Of a DNA stretch of 56,683 nucleotides, positions 49,653-56,683 are shown piece by piece (position 1 is the stretch's first letter; each line of letters opens with the position of its first letter). The stretch comes from Halothiobacillus sp. GTDB lineage: Bacteria; Pseudomonadota; Gammaproteobacteria; JAAZVP01. Location: contig JAAZVP010000013.1 in assembly GCA_018623495.1 (NCBI GenBank), positions 1 to 56,683 of the forward strand. Reading direction: 5' to 3'. The notes below the pieces were generated by a model that did not search any database, was not told the origin of the DNA, and saw only the letters and a list, made by a program, of their open reading frames with translations. Made by a program: the position numbers and the translations under genes.

Positions 49653-51146
49653 TCAGGGATGGACCCGCAGGTGTTTCCGCGGCTCGCTGCCGACGCTCTC
49701 GGCCACCATCCGCTCGCGCATGATGTAGCGCTGCTGGAGCTCGCGCAGGGCGGCCGGGCGCGGGGGCAGGGCCACCGTCACCGATTCGCGCCGGGCCCGC
49801 TCCACCGCCGCGCGGGCCTCGGCGAGGGCGGCGTCGATGTCGGCCCGGGGCACGCCGTGGAGGATGTGGAACTCGCGCTCGAGCAGCCGGCGCAGCTGCG
49901 AGGTGCTGTTCTTCTTCACCGTCAGCACCTCGGCGCCGGAGTCCTCGACGATCCGCTGGAGGCGCGGGTCGTCGGCCCGCGAGCGCAGGGTGAGGATGCG
50001 ATCGGCCCGTTCCGGGCGGGTCACCAGCCGGGCGTCGAGGTCGAGGGTGCGGATCACCCGCTCGACGTTGTCCCGGCCCAGGGCGTAGGGATAGAGCCGG
50101 ACGGTCTCGTGGGGCTCGCCGGCGGGCAGGCTCGGGGGCTCGGGACGGTCGGCCAGCGGTTCGCTCGTCGGTTCGCCGGCCGGGCCGCGGCGCACGCCGC
50201 CCGCCTTGCGCCCCCGCAGGAGGTTGTCCACCGCGCGGGCGGTGTCGTCGTGGACGATCAGCAGTTCGCGGTCGACGATCTCCACCACCGCTTCGAAGGT
50301 GGGTGCGGCCCGGCGCTCGCGGACGGTCTTCTGGGTGCCCCGCAAGCGGGCCTCCTCGTCGCCCAGGGTGACGGTCTGGATACCGCCCACGAGGTCGGAA
50401 AGGGTGGGGTTGGCCACCAGGTTCTCCAGGGTGTTGCCGTGGGCGGTGCCCACCAGCTGCACGCCCCGCTCGGCGATGGTGCGCGCGGCGAGGGCCTCGG
50501 CCTCGGTGCCGATCTCGTCGACGATGATCACCTCGGGCATGTGGTTCTCCACCGCCTCGATCATCACCGCGTGCTGGCGCTCGGGGGAGGCCACCTGCAT
50601 GCGCCGGGCGCCGCCGATGGCGGGGTGGGGAACGTCGCCGTCGCCGCCGATCTCGTTGGAGGTGTCGATGATCACCACGCGCTTGCCGAAGTCGTCGGCG
50701 AGCACCCGGGCCACCTCGCGCAGCTTGGTGGTCTTGCCCACCCCGGGGCGGCCGAGCAGCAGCAGGCCGGCGCCGGACTCCACCAGGTCGCGGATGGGGT
50801 CGATGGTACCCGCCACGGTGCGGCCCACGCGCAGGGTGAGGCCGACGATGTCGCCGGCGCGGTTGCGGATCGCCGAGATGCGGTGCAGGGTGCCCTCGAT
50901 GCCCGCGCGGTTGTCGCGGCCGAAACGACCCACGCGCGCCACCACCTCCTCGAGCGCCTCGCGGGTGACCGGCTCGGCGGCCAGGTCGATGGCGCGCTCG
51001 GGGGTGCGGGCCTGCGGTGTGCGGCCGAGATCGAGCACGATCTCGAGCAACTCGGCGGCGGGGATGGGGGCGAGCGCGGCCTGCAGGCCCGCGGGGAGGG
51101 CCTCGGTGAGCAGGCGCAGGTCGTCGATCTGGGTCTCGGGATTCAT
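49653..51146 (-). CDS. R3H-domain AAA ATPase (Ycf45/SpoIIIAA-like)
   Basis: The 497-aa protein has a P-loop ATPase core related to PilT/SpoIIIAA: Walker A LLGRPGVGKTTKLREVA, VIIDTSNEIGGDGD, Walker B VIIVDEIGTEAEA and GTAHGNTLENLVANPTL. A Pro/Gly linker follows near residue 325. The C-terminus has a winged or KH-like region (EVLTVKKNSTSQLRRLLE) and an R3H single-strand nucleic-acid domain ending EPRKHLRVHP. It resembles the plastid/cyanobacterial Ycf45 group, whose function is unknown. Nucleic-acid binding is inferred. Confidence 0.87.
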   Translation of the reverse strand: MNPETQIDDLRLLTEALPAGLQAALAPIPAAELLEIVLDLGRTPQARTPERAIDLAAEPVTREALEEVVARVGRFGRDNRAGIEGTLHRISAIRNRAGDIVGLTLRVGRTVAGTIDPIRDLVESGAGLLLLGRPGVGKTTKLREVARVLADDFGKRVVIIDTSNEIGGDGDVPHPAIGGARRMQVASPERQHAVMIEAVENHMPEVIIVDEIGTEAEALAARTIAERGVQLVGTAHGNTLENLVANPTLSDLVGGIQTVTLGDEEARLRGTQKTVRERRAAPTFEAVVEIVDRELLIVHDDTARAVDNLLRGRKAGGVRRGPAGEPTSEPLADRPEPPSLPAGEPHETVRLYPYALGRDNVERVIRTLDLDARLVTRPERADRILTLRSRADDPRLQRIVEDSGAEVLTVKKNSTSQLRRLLEREFHILHGVPRADIDAALAEARAAVERARRESVTVALPPRPAALRELQQRYIMRERMVAESVGSEPRKHLRVHP

Positions 51147-51267
51147 CGGTGCTCCATGTTCCAGCCGGATCGCGGCCGGGTGAGGCTGAGACGTCCGAGC
51201 GGGGCCGGGGTTCCGGCGGGTCGGCCACCGGGCGCTAGAATGGTGACAGGATCAAACGGGGAAGACC

Positions 51268-51843
51268 ATGAGCCAGGCCCGCGAGGAGATCTACGTCAGT
51301 ACCGACATCGAGGCCGACGGCCCGATCCCCGGGCGGCATTCCATGCTCAGCCTGGGATCGGCGGCCTACACGGCCGAGAAACAGCTGCTGGGCACGTTCT
51401 CGGTGAACCTGGAATGCCTGCCCGGGGCCGAGACCGATCCGCGCACCATGCGCTGGTGGGCGCAGTTTCCCGAGGCGTGGGCGGCCTGCCGGGCCGGAAC
51501 CCGGGACCCGCAGGCGGCGATGAACGACTACGCCGACTGGCTGGAGGCCCTGCCGGGCCGGCCGATCTTCGTCGGCTGGCCGGCGGGCTGGGACTTCATG
51601 TGGGTCTACTGGTACCTGTTGAATTTCACCGGCCGGCGCCCGTTCGCCGAGGCCGCCATCGACATCCGCTCCTACGCGATGGGGATGCGGCGCGAGACCT
51701 ACCGGCGCACGGGCAAGCCCTACCTGCCCGGGCGCTGGTTCGACGACCATCCCCACACCCACGTGGCGCTCGACGATGCCATCGAGCAGGGCAGCCTGTT
51801 TCTCAACATGCTGGGCGAGAACCGGGACCAGGGGAGGCGCTGA
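51268..51843 (+). CDS. DEDD-type 3'-5' exonuclease family protein
   Basis: The 191-aa protein has an RNase H-like exonuclease pattern: YVSTDIEADGPIPG gives the first Asp/Glu pair, FVGWPAGWDFMWVYWYL the second Asp region, and DDHPHTHVALDDAIEQG the His and last Asp of a DEDDh site. Its substrate is unknown. The stop is one base from the start of the quinone reductase gene, so they form a pair. ATG 51268 has GGGGAAG upstream. Confidence 0.82.
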   Translation: MSQAREEIYVSTDIEADGPIPGRHSMLSLGSAAYTAEKQLLGTFSVNLECLPGAETDPRTMRWWAQFPEAWAACRAGTRDPQAAMNDYADWLEALPGRPIFVGWPAGWDFMWVYWYLLNFTGRRPFAEAAIDIRSYAMGMRRETYRRTGKPYLPGRWFDDHPHTHVALDDAIEQGSLFLNMLGENRDQGRR

Positions 51844-51844
51844 C

Positions 51845-52843
51845 ATGCAGGCCATCGTGATGACCGGGACCGGCGGTCCCGAGGTGCTCCAGCTCCAGGA
51901 ACTGCCCGAACCGCGGCTCTGCCGGCCCGACCAGGTCAAGGTCCGCCTGCGGGCCGCGGGGGTCAATCCCATCGATACCAAGATCCGCCGCCGGGGGCCG
52001 TTCATCGACGGCGACGCCCCCCGGGTGCCGGGCCTCGACGGTGCCGGCGAGGTGGTCGAGGTGGGCAGCGCGGTGCAGGACCTGCGCCCGGGCGACGCGG
52101 TCTGGTTCTGCCACGGCGGGCTGGGTGGCGCCCCGGGGACCTATGCCCAGTACGCGGTGGTGGATGCCGCGGTGGTGCGGGCCAAGCCACCCTCGCTCTC
52201 CTTCGCCGAGGCCGCCGCGCTGCCGCTGGTGCTGATCACCGCCTGGGAGGCCCTCTACGAGCGTGCCCGCCTCGCCGAGGGGCAGGGCGTGCTGGTCCAC
52301 GGCGGGGCCGGGGGCGTGGGTCACGTCGCCATCCAGCTGGCCCGTCACCGCGGGGCCCGGGTGTTCACCACCGTGAGCTCGGCGGAGAAGGCGGAATTGG
52401 TGGAATCGCTCGGGGCCGTGGCGATCGACTACCGCGAGCGCGATTTCGCCGAGGCGGTCGTCGAGCTCACCGGCGGGCGCGGGGTGGATGTCGCCCTGGA
52501 CACGGTGGGCGGCGAGACCTTCCGCCGCACCATCGACGCCATGGCGGTCTACGGCGACCTGGTGACCCTGCTCGACCCGGGCGAGGGCGTGCGCTGGAAG
52601 GACGCCCGCCAGCGCAACCTGCGGGTCGGGTTCGAGCTGATGCTCACGCCCCTGCTGCGACCGGAAATGCACCAGGCCCGGGCCGCCCAGGGGGCCATCC
52701 TGTCCGCGGCCGCCGAATGGATCGAGCGTGACGCGCTGCAGGTGATCGTCGGCCGGCGACTGCGCCTGGAGCAGGCCGCCGAGGCCCACCGGCAGATCGA
52801 GGCCGGCGGCATGCACGGCAAGATCGTGCTGACCGTCGACTGA
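51845..52843 (+). CDS. Zinc-free quinone oxidoreductase (MDR family)
   Basis: The 332-aa medium-chain reductase has the GroES-like start (PDQVKVRLRAAGVNPIDTKI), a cofactor fold with VHGGAGGVGHVAIQLAR, and VDVALDTVGGE. It lacks the structural zinc Cys cluster of alcohol dehydrogenases, as expected for zeta-crystallin-type NADPH:quinone reductases. Substrate is unknown. It begins one base after the exonuclease stop. Confidence 0.92.
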   Translation: MQAIVMTGTGGPEVLQLQELPEPRLCRPDQVKVRLRAAGVNPIDTKIRRRGPFIDGDAPRVPGLDGAGEVVEVGSAVQDLRPGDAVWFCHGGLGGAPGTYAQYAVVDAAVVRAKPPSLSFAEAAALPLVLITAWEALYERARLAEGQGVLVHGGAGGVGHVAIQLARHRGARVFTTVSSAEKAELVESLGAVAIDYRERDFAEAVVELTGGRGVDVALDTVGGETFRRTIDAMAVYGDLVTLLDPGEGVRWKDARQRNLRVGFELMLTPLLRPEMHQARAAQGAILSAAAEWIERDALQVIVGRRLRLEQAAEAHRQIEAGGMHGKIVLTVD

Positions 52844-52869
52844 CCGCCCGCCCGTCGACGGGGTTCCCT

Positions 52870-52898
52870 TGGGCCGAGGCGACGTTTCGGTTACAATG
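52870..52898 (+). promoter_or_regulatory. Sigma-70 promoter of ffs
   Basis: TTGGGC (52870-52875) and TACAAT (52893-52898) are separated by 17 bp. The start would fall near 52905, giving a roughly 45-base 5' leader before the mature 4.5S RNA, to be removed by processing. Confidence 0.75.
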
Positions 52899-52949
52899 CG
52901 CCGCTCGACGCGGGACGGTGCCGTTCCGGCAACCGCCCGCCCGGTCGAT

Positions 52950-53061
52950 GGTGGCTCGCATCGGTCCCCCCGCGACGATAAACTGTGAACCCGGTCAGGC
53001 CCGGAAGGGAGCAGCCGTAGCAGTGGACTCGGGCGCCGGGGTGTGGCTGGTGCGGGCCGCC
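52950..53061 (+). ncRNA. ffs: Signal recognition particle 4.5S RNA
   Basis: This is the roughly 112-base bacterial SRP RNA, which binds Ffh and targets membrane proteins. The conserved core has the GTCAGGCCCGG stem side, the GGAA tetraloop and the GGGAGCAGCC side with the 5'-AGCAG internal loop (52993-53020). The ends pair for 12 positions (GGTGGCTCGCAT at 52950 with GTGCGGGCCGCC ending at 53061), defining the limits to within a few bases. A T-rich tract follows. Its place just before dnaX is common in gammaproteobacteria. An open frame across it is a shadow. Confidence 0.96.
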
Positions 53062-53128
53062 TCCTTTTCTCCCTCCCTGCCGTTGCCTCCGCCTTTCGGC
53101 GACAACCTCGAATCCTTGCGAGACCGCG

Positions 53129-54802
53129 ATGAGTTACCAGGCACTGGCGCGCAAATGGCGTCCCCGCCAGTTCGGCGAGATGGTAGGCCAGGAACACGTC
53201 CTGCGTGCCCTGACCAACGCGCTGGAGCAGCAGCGCCTGCACCATGCCTACCTGTTCTCGGGCACCCGCGGCGTGGGCAAGACCACCGTGGCACGCATCT
53301 TCGCCAAGGCGCTCAACTGCGAGCAGGGCGTGGGCGCCACGCCCTGCGGCCAGTGCAGCGCCTGCCGCGAGATCGACGAGGGCCGCTTCGTCGACCTGAT
53401 CGAGGTGGATGCCGCCTCGCGCACCAAGGTCGAGGACACCCGGGAGCTGATGGACAACGTCCAGTACGCCCCTACCCGCGGCCGTTTCAAGATCTATCTC
53501 ATCGACGAGGTCCACATGCTCTCCGGGCACAGCTTCAACGCCCTGTTGAAGACCCTGGAGGAGCCACCCCCGCACGTGAAGTTCCTGCTGGCCACCACCG
53601 AGCCGCAGAAGCTGCCCGTGACCATCCTCTCGCGCTGTCTCCAGTTCAACCTGCGGGCCATGCCCGAGACGATGATCGCCGATCACCTCGCCGCGGTCCT
53701 CGACCGCGAGGGCATCGGCTACCAGCCCGGCGCCCTGCGCCTGCTGGCCAAGGCCGCCGAGGGCAGCATGCGCGACGCCCTGAGCCTGCTCGACCAGGCC
53801 ATCGCCTTCGGCGAGGGCGAGCTCGCCGAGGGGCCGGTGGCCGACATGCTGGGGGTGGTGGGCAGCACCCAGTTGCTGGAGATGCTGGATGCGGTCAACC
53901 GACGTGACGGGGAGGCCCTGTTCGCCGGGGTGGACGGCCTGGCGGCGCGGGTGCCCGATTTCGCCGGCGTGCTGGCGGAACTGGTCTCGCTGATCCACCG
54001 CATCGCCATGGCCCAGGTGATGCCGGAGCGTGCCGAGGTGGGCGACGGCGAGGGCGAGCGGGTGGCGCAACTGGCCGCGGCCATCCCGCCGGCGGAGGTG
54101 CAGGTGCTCTACCAGATCGCCCTCGACGGGCGCCGCGACCTGGGCCACCACCCGGACCCGCGCAGTGGTTTCGAGATGATCCTGCTGCGCATGCTCGCCT
54201 TCGTCCCCGGGCACGCCGGGGAGGGCGAGGCAGCGCGCCCCCCCGAGCCCGGACCCGCTGCGCCGGCGGGCTCCACCGGCACCGCCCCGGCGGCGCCGTC
54301 CGCGGAGGCACCGGCGCCTCCCCGACCCCGTCCGCCCGCCGACGCGTCCCCGGGGGGCGCGACCCCGGCCGAGCCCCCTTCGGCCCGATCGGCGGCGGCC
54401 TCGTCCGCCGGTTCGGACTGGCATGCCCTGAGCAACCGCCTGGGCCTGCGCGGCATGGCCCAGCAGCTGGCGGCCCACTGCGAGCTCAAGTCGCGGGACG
54501 ACGGGCGCGTCGTGCTCACCCTCGCCAGCAGCCACGCCGCGCTCAAGACCGAGCGCAACGTCGAGCAGCTCGCCCGGGCCCTGGAACGCGAGCTGGGTGG
54601 GCGCGTGCGCCTGGAGATCGAGGTGGGCGAGGTCAATGCCGAGACACCCGCGGCACGGGCCGAGCGGACCAGCGAAGAGGCCCGCCGGGCCGCGGTCGAG
54701 GCCATGCAGGCCGACCCGGTGGTCCAGGGCCTGCAGGAACGCTTCGACGCCGAGCTGGTCGAGGAGTCGGTGAGGCCGGTCAGCGGGCAGGACACGGACT
54801 GA
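53129..54802 (+). CDS. dnaX: DNA polymerase III subunits gamma/tau
   Basis: The 557-aa AAA+ clamp-loader ATPase has an N-terminal SYQALARKWRPRQFGEMVGQ, Walker A SGTRGVGKTT (about 44-53), four zinc Cys between residues 64 and 80, YLIDEVHMLSGHSFNALLKT and the TILSRC sensor. A Pro/Ala-rich linker (about 370-425) and a tau C-terminal domain follow. No A-rich slippery heptamer of the E. coli kind was seen, so a frameshifted gamma form is not evident. It heads the usual dnaX-ybaB-recR cluster. Confidence 0.97.
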   Translation: MSYQALARKWRPRQFGEMVGQEHVLRALTNALEQQRLHHAYLFSGTRGVGKTTVARIFAKALNCEQGVGATPCGQCSACREIDEGRFVDLIEVDAASRTKVEDTRELMDNVQYAPTRGRFKIYLIDEVHMLSGHSFNALLKTLEEPPPHVKFLLATTEPQKLPVTILSRCLQFNLRAMPETMIADHLAAVLDREGIGYQPGALRLLAKAAEGSMRDALSLLDQAIAFGEGELAEGPVADMLGVVGSTQLLEMLDAVNRRDGEALFAGVDGLAARVPDFAGVLAELVSLIHRIAMAQVMPERAEVGDGEGERVAQLAAAIPPAEVQVLYQIALDGRRDLGHHPDPRSGFEMILLRMLAFVPGHAGEGEAARPPEPGPAAPAGSTGTAPAAPSAEAPAPPRPRPPADASPGGATPAEPPSARSAAASSAGSDWHALSNRLGLRGMAQQLAAHCELKSRDDGRVVLTLASSHAALKTERNVEQLARALERELGGRVRLEIEVGEVNAETPAARAERTSEEARRAAVEAMQADPVVQGLQERFDAELVEESVRPVSGQDTD

Positions 54803-54889
54803 AGGGCCGGGGGGCGTGCACCGGTGGTGCCCCCGGGGTCGACGATGCGATAATCCGCGCATCATCCGAAACCCAGTACAGAGGTGGCT

Positions 54890-55213
54890 ATGAAAGGCGG
54901 ACTCGGCAACCTGATGCGCCAGGCGCAGAAGATGCAGGAAGAGATGAAGAAGGCCCAGGAAGAGATGGCCAGTCTCGAGGTCACCGGCCAGTCGGGCGGC
55001 GGCATGGTCAGCGTGGTGATGACCGGCAAGCACGAGCTCAAGCGGGTCACCATCGACGACAGCCTGATGGAGGACGACAAGGAGATGCTCGAGGACCTCA
55101 TGGCCGCCGCGGTCAACGACGCGGTGCGCAAGGTCGAGCAGGAGATGCAGGAGCGCTTCTCCGGCATGGGCGCCGGCATGAACCTCCCCGAAGGCTTCAA
55201 GATGCCGTTCTGA
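54890..55213 (+). CDS. ybaB: YbaB/EbfC nucleoid-associated protein
   Basis: The 107-aa DNA-binding protein matches Yba[21 protein letters not shown] at the start, an amphipathic helix, [20 protein letters not shown], and an acidic helix [20 protein letters not shown] before a flexible Met/Gly-rich end. ATG 54890 is chosen, with GAGGTGG just upstream; an in-frame GTG at 54884 is less likely. It lies between dnaX and recR as in most gammaproteobacteria. Confidence 0.96.
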   Translation: MKGGLGNLMRQAQKMQEEMKKAQEEMASLEVTGQSGGGMVSVVMTGKHELKRVTIDDSLMEDDKEMLEDLMAAAVNDAVRKVEQEMQERFSGMGAGMNLPEGFKMPF

Positions 55214-55313
55214 ACCCGGCTGACCGGTCGGGCCGCGGCGCGGCCCGGCCAGCCGGCCACCAGCGCCGGTGAGCCGGCCCGTTTCCCCAATCCCGATCGC
55301 GGGCACCCAGTCG

Positions 55314-55919
55314 ATGAGTCTCTCCCCCCTGCTGGAATCCCTGGTGGAGGCCTTCCAGGGCCTGCCGGGCGTCGGTCGCAAGACGGCCCAGCGCCTGGCG
55401 ATGCACGTCCTCGAGCGCGACCGCGAGGGCGGGCGTCGGCTCGCCGGCGCCCTGGAGGCGGCCATCGAGAACGTCGGCCACTGCCGGCGGTGCCGCAACC
55501 TCACCGAGGACGAACTCTGCCCCATCTGCGCCAATCCCCGGCGCGACCGCGAGGTGCTTTGCGTGGTGGAGACCCCCGCCGACGTGATGGCCATCGAGCA
55601 GGCGGGCATCTTCTCCGGCGTCTACCATGTGCTCATGGGCCACCTCTCGCCGCTGGACGGCATCGGCCCGGAGGAGCTGGGGCTCGGCCTGCTGGCCGAG
55701 CGGCTGGCGGGCGAGTCGGTCCGCGAGGTCATCCTGGCCACCAACTCCACCGTCGAGGGGGAGGCCACCGCCCAGTACATCAGCGAGATGGCCGGGGACG
55801 CCGGCGTGGAGGTCACGCGGATCGCCTACGGGATCCCCATGGGCGGGGAGCTCGAGTACGTGGACGGCAACACCCTGACCCACGCCTTCAACGGTCGCCG
55901 CGCCGTGGGCGACCGCTGA
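55314..55919 (+). CDS. recR: Recombination mediator RecR
   Basis: The 201-aa protein works with RecO and RecF to load RecA at gaps. An HhH motif ([17 protein letters not shown]) is followed by a four-Cys zinc finger ([17 protein letters not shown]), a Toprim domain ([17 protein letters not shown] ... [17 protein letters not shown]) and the Walker-like [15 protein letters not shown] end. Length equals E. coli RecR. ATG 55314 gives the conserved [13 protein letters not shown] start; an upstream GTG at 55269 is in frame but adds non-family residues. Confidence 0.97.
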   Translation: MSLSPLLESLVEAFQGLPGVGRKTAQRLAMHVLERDREGGRRLAGALEAAIENVGHCRRCRNLTEDELCPICANPRRDREVLCVVETPADVMAIEQAGIFSGVYHVLMGHLSPLDGIGPEELGLGLLAERLAGESVREVILATNSTVEGEATAQYISEMAGDAGVEVTRIAYGIPMGGELEYVDGNTLTHAFNGRRAVGDR

Positions 55920-56009
55920 CCGGGCCGGCGCCGCCGGGCGGCTTCGCGGCGCGGACGCCGCTCCCACGGCACCGGCACCTTCGTCGATTCGTGCAAGGGA
56001 GATTTGCAG

Positions 56010-56357
56010 GTGAGCGAGAAGACCCTCTTCCAGAAGATCATCGACCGGGAGATCCCCGCCGACATCGTCCACGAGGACGATCATGCCCTGGCCTTCCGGG
56101 ACATCAATCCCCAGGCCCCCGTGCACGTGCTGGTGATCCCGAAAAAGCCGATCCCCACGCTCAACGACCTCGAGGACGGGGACGGCGAGCTGATGGGGCA
56201 CCTGTTCGCCGTGGTGCGCAAGGTGGCCGAGCAGGAAGGAATCGCCGAGAGCGGCTACCGCACGGTGATCAACTGCAACGCCGGCGGCGGCCAGGAGGTC
56301 TACCACCTCCACGTCCACCTCCTCGGCGGTCGCCAGATGCAATGGCCACCCGGGTGA
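56010..56357 (+). CDS. HIT family nucleotide-binding protein
   Basis: The 115-aa histidine-triad hydrolase is of the HinT type: KTLFQKIIDREIPADIVHED at the start, HVLVIPKKPI, and the catalytic HLHVHLLGG near the C-terminus. It cleaves phosphoramidate bonds of nucleotides. GTG 56010 is chosen since AAGGGAGA lies 7 bases upstream; an in-frame TTG at 56004 is closer to that site. It is on the same strand as recR, 90 bp later. Confidence 0.94.
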   Translation: MSEKTLFQKIIDREIPADIVHEDDHALAFRDINPQAPVHVLVIPKKPIPTLNDLEDGDGELMGHLFAVVRKVAEQEGIAESGYRTVINCNAGGGQEVYHLHVHLLGGRQMQWPPG

Positions 56358-56683
56358 ACCCGGAAGGGCGTGCCTTGAATGGCACGCCGAATGCCCGGTA
56401 AACGCGAGCCAGGAGGGCGGGCCGGGACCACGCATGCACCCCTCACCCCGGCCCTCTCCCCGGCGGGGAGAGGGTGGCGCTCGAGCCGGGACCACGCGCC
56501 GGGGAAGGTTCCCGCCGTCAAGCCGGGACTGCTCCCCCTCACCCCGACACGCTCCCCGGCGGGGAAAGGGTGCTGTTCGGGCCGGAACCCCGCACCGGGG
56601 GAGGTTCCCGCCGCCAGGCCGGGACTGCGCCCCCTCACCCCGACCCGCTCCCCGGCGGGGAGAGGGTGCTGTTCGGGCCGGGA
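56358..56683. repeat. Tandem 96-bp REP-like repeats at right edge
   Basis: After the HIT gene no real gene is seen. CCTCACCCCG begins units at 56441, 56537 and 56633, an exact 96-bp period; the third copy runs off the window. Each unit has a palindrome of the form GCTCCCC/CTCTCCCC-GGC-GGGGAGAG and related GC-rich hairpins (GGTTCCCGCC). Copies differ at scattered positions. The core matches the REP-like element between lexA and imuA. 56358-56440 holds a degenerate lead-in only. Confidence 0.88.

Noticed and set aside
52918-53907. Plus-strand open frame across the 4.5S RNA gene
   Set aside because: The SRP RNA core and end pairing are clear, and the frame then runs out of phase through dnaX.
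54803-54889. GC-rich hairpin after dnaX considered as a terminator
   Set aside because: The stem has a five-base bulge and no T-run follows, and ybaB-recR are expected to share the dnaX transcript.
51803-55609. A 1268-codon minus-strand open frame across the quinone reductase, ffs, dnaX and recR
   Set aside because: It runs opposite several conserved genes and through the 4.5S RNA. GC bias removes stop codons in this frame, and the composition is not protein-like.

Overview
The window looks like chromosomal DNA of a high-GC gammaproteobacterium. The evidence is very GC-rich coding with strong third-position bias, a bacterial 4.5S RNA in front of dnaX-ybaB-recR, a short class-II malate:quinone oxidoreductase, DUF502 and PsiE-type membrane proteins, and an SOS mutasome. 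The flavour is that of Ectothiorhodospiraceae/Chromatiales relatives, but this is inference from protein families; no rRNA gene is present to settle it.

Layout. (1) 1-10552, minus strand: a type III-B CRISPR-Cas locus read leftwards as cas6, a CARF-HEPN ribonuclease (Csx1/TM1812 family), cmr1, cas10/cmr2, cmr3, cmr4, cmr5, cmr6, then a leader and the first three repeats of an array that runs off the left edge. Cas10 has an intact GGDD cyclase motif, so the locus should signal through cyclic oligoadenylate to the CARF-HEPN protein. No cas1/cas2 is visible. (2) 10.8-15.0 kb: a small AhpD-like protein with a Cys-rich tail, then a TonB-dependent receptor, a periplasmic substrate-binding-type protein and a CPBP-family membrane protein in tight succession. 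(3) 15.1-27.2 kb: housekeeping and envelope genes (purE-purK, a PAS protein, dienelactone hydrolase, mqo, DUF502-dinG, PsiE-like, YqaA-like, DUF302, a CopB-type copper ATPase, YdcH). (4) 27.25-27.57 kb: an AT-rich intergenic region holding two inverted repeats, one of which is a perfect palindrome made of two DnaA-box-like 9-mers. (5) 27.6-37.2 kb: an orphan 7TM histidine kinase, an SDR, an NDH-2-like flavoprotein, a CapA-like protein, an RCK_C membrane protein, glgX, an HhH protein and a DUF3617 protein. (6) 37.3-46.7 kb: the SOS mutagenesis region, with dnaE2 separated from lexA-imuA-imuB by four unrelated plus-strand genes. dnaE2 and lexA share a GTGT-N8-ACAC type operator overlapping their -10 elements. 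(7) 46.8-56.4 kb: an LMW-phosphatase-fold protein, a CZB-GGDEF cyclase, an EEP-family nuclease/phosphatase, an R3H-AAA ATPase, an exonuclease, a quinone reductase, ffs, dnaX-ybaB-recR and a HIT protein.

Two blocks of REP-like palindromic sequence have been tandemly amplified: a 60-bp unit between lexA and imuA and a 96-bp unit at the right edge. Functional links that can be argued from sequence are the complete type III-B effector plus signalling arm, the SOS regulon (lexA, imuA, imuB, dnaE2), and the replication/recombination cluster (ffs, dnaX, ybaB, recR). Most other neighbours are ordinary chromosomal genes with no evident shared pathway.
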